Below, piece after piece: positions 63,568 through 63,726 of a stretch of 63,726 nt of DNA. The position numbers were made by a program, and so were the translations under genes. The DNA comes from Caryophanon latum (GTDB taxonomy: Bacteria > Bacillota > Bacilli > Bacillales_A > Planococcaceae): positions 1 through 63,726 of the forward strand of contig NZ_MATO01000049.1 of NCBI RefSeq assembly GCF_001700325.1, in the 5' to 3' direction. The notes beneath the pieces are model-generated. The model saw only the letters and a program-made list of their open reading frames with translations, did not search any database and was not told where the DNA came from. Numbering within the stretch: position 1 is the stretch's first letter; every line of letters begins with the position of its first letter.

Positions 63568-63726
63568 TTGGTTAAGTCCTCGACCGATTAGTATTCGTCA
63601 GCTCCATACGTCACCGTACTTCAACCTCGAACCTATCTACCTGATCGTCTTTCAGGGGTCTTACTTACTTGAGTAATGGGAAATCTCATCTTGAGGGGGG
63701 CTTCATGCTTAGATGCTTTCAGCACT
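63568..63726 (-). rRNA. rrl: 23S ribosomal RNA, 3' end only
   Basis: The minus strand reads into the well-known 3' end ACTAATCGGTCGAGGACTTAACC. Only the last about 160 nt are in the window; the gene continues past the right edge. The 205-bp spacer to the 5S gene holds no tRNA. Confidence 0.93.

Overview
The window reads as about 64 kb of chromosome from a low-to-moderate GC Gram-positive of the class Bacilli, most likely a Planococcaceae-type organism (Lysinibacillus/Solibacillus/Kurthia/Caryophanon neighbourhood). The basis is the Bacillus-like order groES-groEL, CPBP protease, tatC-tatA, rex, ABC-F, tsaD-rimI-tsaB-tsaE; the des-desK-desR, hemAT and yitJ genes; SAM-I and purine riboswitches; a CIRCE element; an SLH-anchored esterase; and strong AGGAGG ribosome binding sites. 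The family assignment is inference.

Layout. 0.3-5.2 kb: guanine/hypoxanthine permease behind a purine riboswitch, two tandem paralogous small proteins, a stand-alone Fe-S PD-(D/E)XK nuclease, a soluble chemoreceptor and a 48-residue protein. 5.2-11.9 kb: an AT-rich accessory island with a ParA ATPase plus a small partner, an IS200/IS605-type element carrying TnpB and a divergent ribbon-helix-helix protein, a chemoreceptor truncated at the element's right end, and a NACHT NTPase of the bacterial NLR-like type. The island is bracketed by two similar terminator-like sequences and abuts the 3' side of guaA. 12-15.6 kb: guaA, then a second GMP synthase that has lost its glutaminase active site and sits behind its own guanine-type riboswitch. 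15.6-23.2 kb: MoxR/DUF58/transglutaminase operon and the NAD salvage pair pncB-nadE. 23.4-28.3 kb, plus strand: PII-amt with two TnrA/GlnR-type boxes, a prolyl-tRNA editing protein, a FetAB-like ABC exporter and proline dehydrogenase. 28.3-40.6 kb, minus strand: PH-like membrane protein, des-desK-desR cold-response set, M20 peptidase, SAM-riboswitch-controlled yitJ-metH, and CgoX. 40.7-49 kb: HemAT, small unknown proteins, SLH esterase, PrsA foldase, YjdI/YjdJ pair, serC. 49-62.5 kb: EAL phosphodiesterase, chaperonins, the tat/rex/ABC-F/t6A block, and a small lipoprotein. 63.2 kb to the end: 5S and the 3' end of 23S rRNA, transcribed leftward.

Genes that work together: purine uptake and GMP formation (pbuG, two guaA-type genes, two purine riboswitches); nitrogen (PII, Amt); methionine synthesis (YitJ supplies methyl-THF, MetH uses it); membrane fluidity (DesK/DesR/Des); and t6A tRNA modification (TsaB, TsaD, TsaE).

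Two families of GC-rich, hairpin-forming intergenic repeats are scattered through the window. One has terminal inverted repeats like a MITE. The strongest leads for something new are the riboswitch-controlled glutaminase-less GMP synthase, the TnpB/RHH element with a paired operator and a guide pointing into the adjacent chemoreceptor, the ParA/TnpB/NACHT island, and a strongly self-complementary element of about 93 nt in front of the ABC-F gene.
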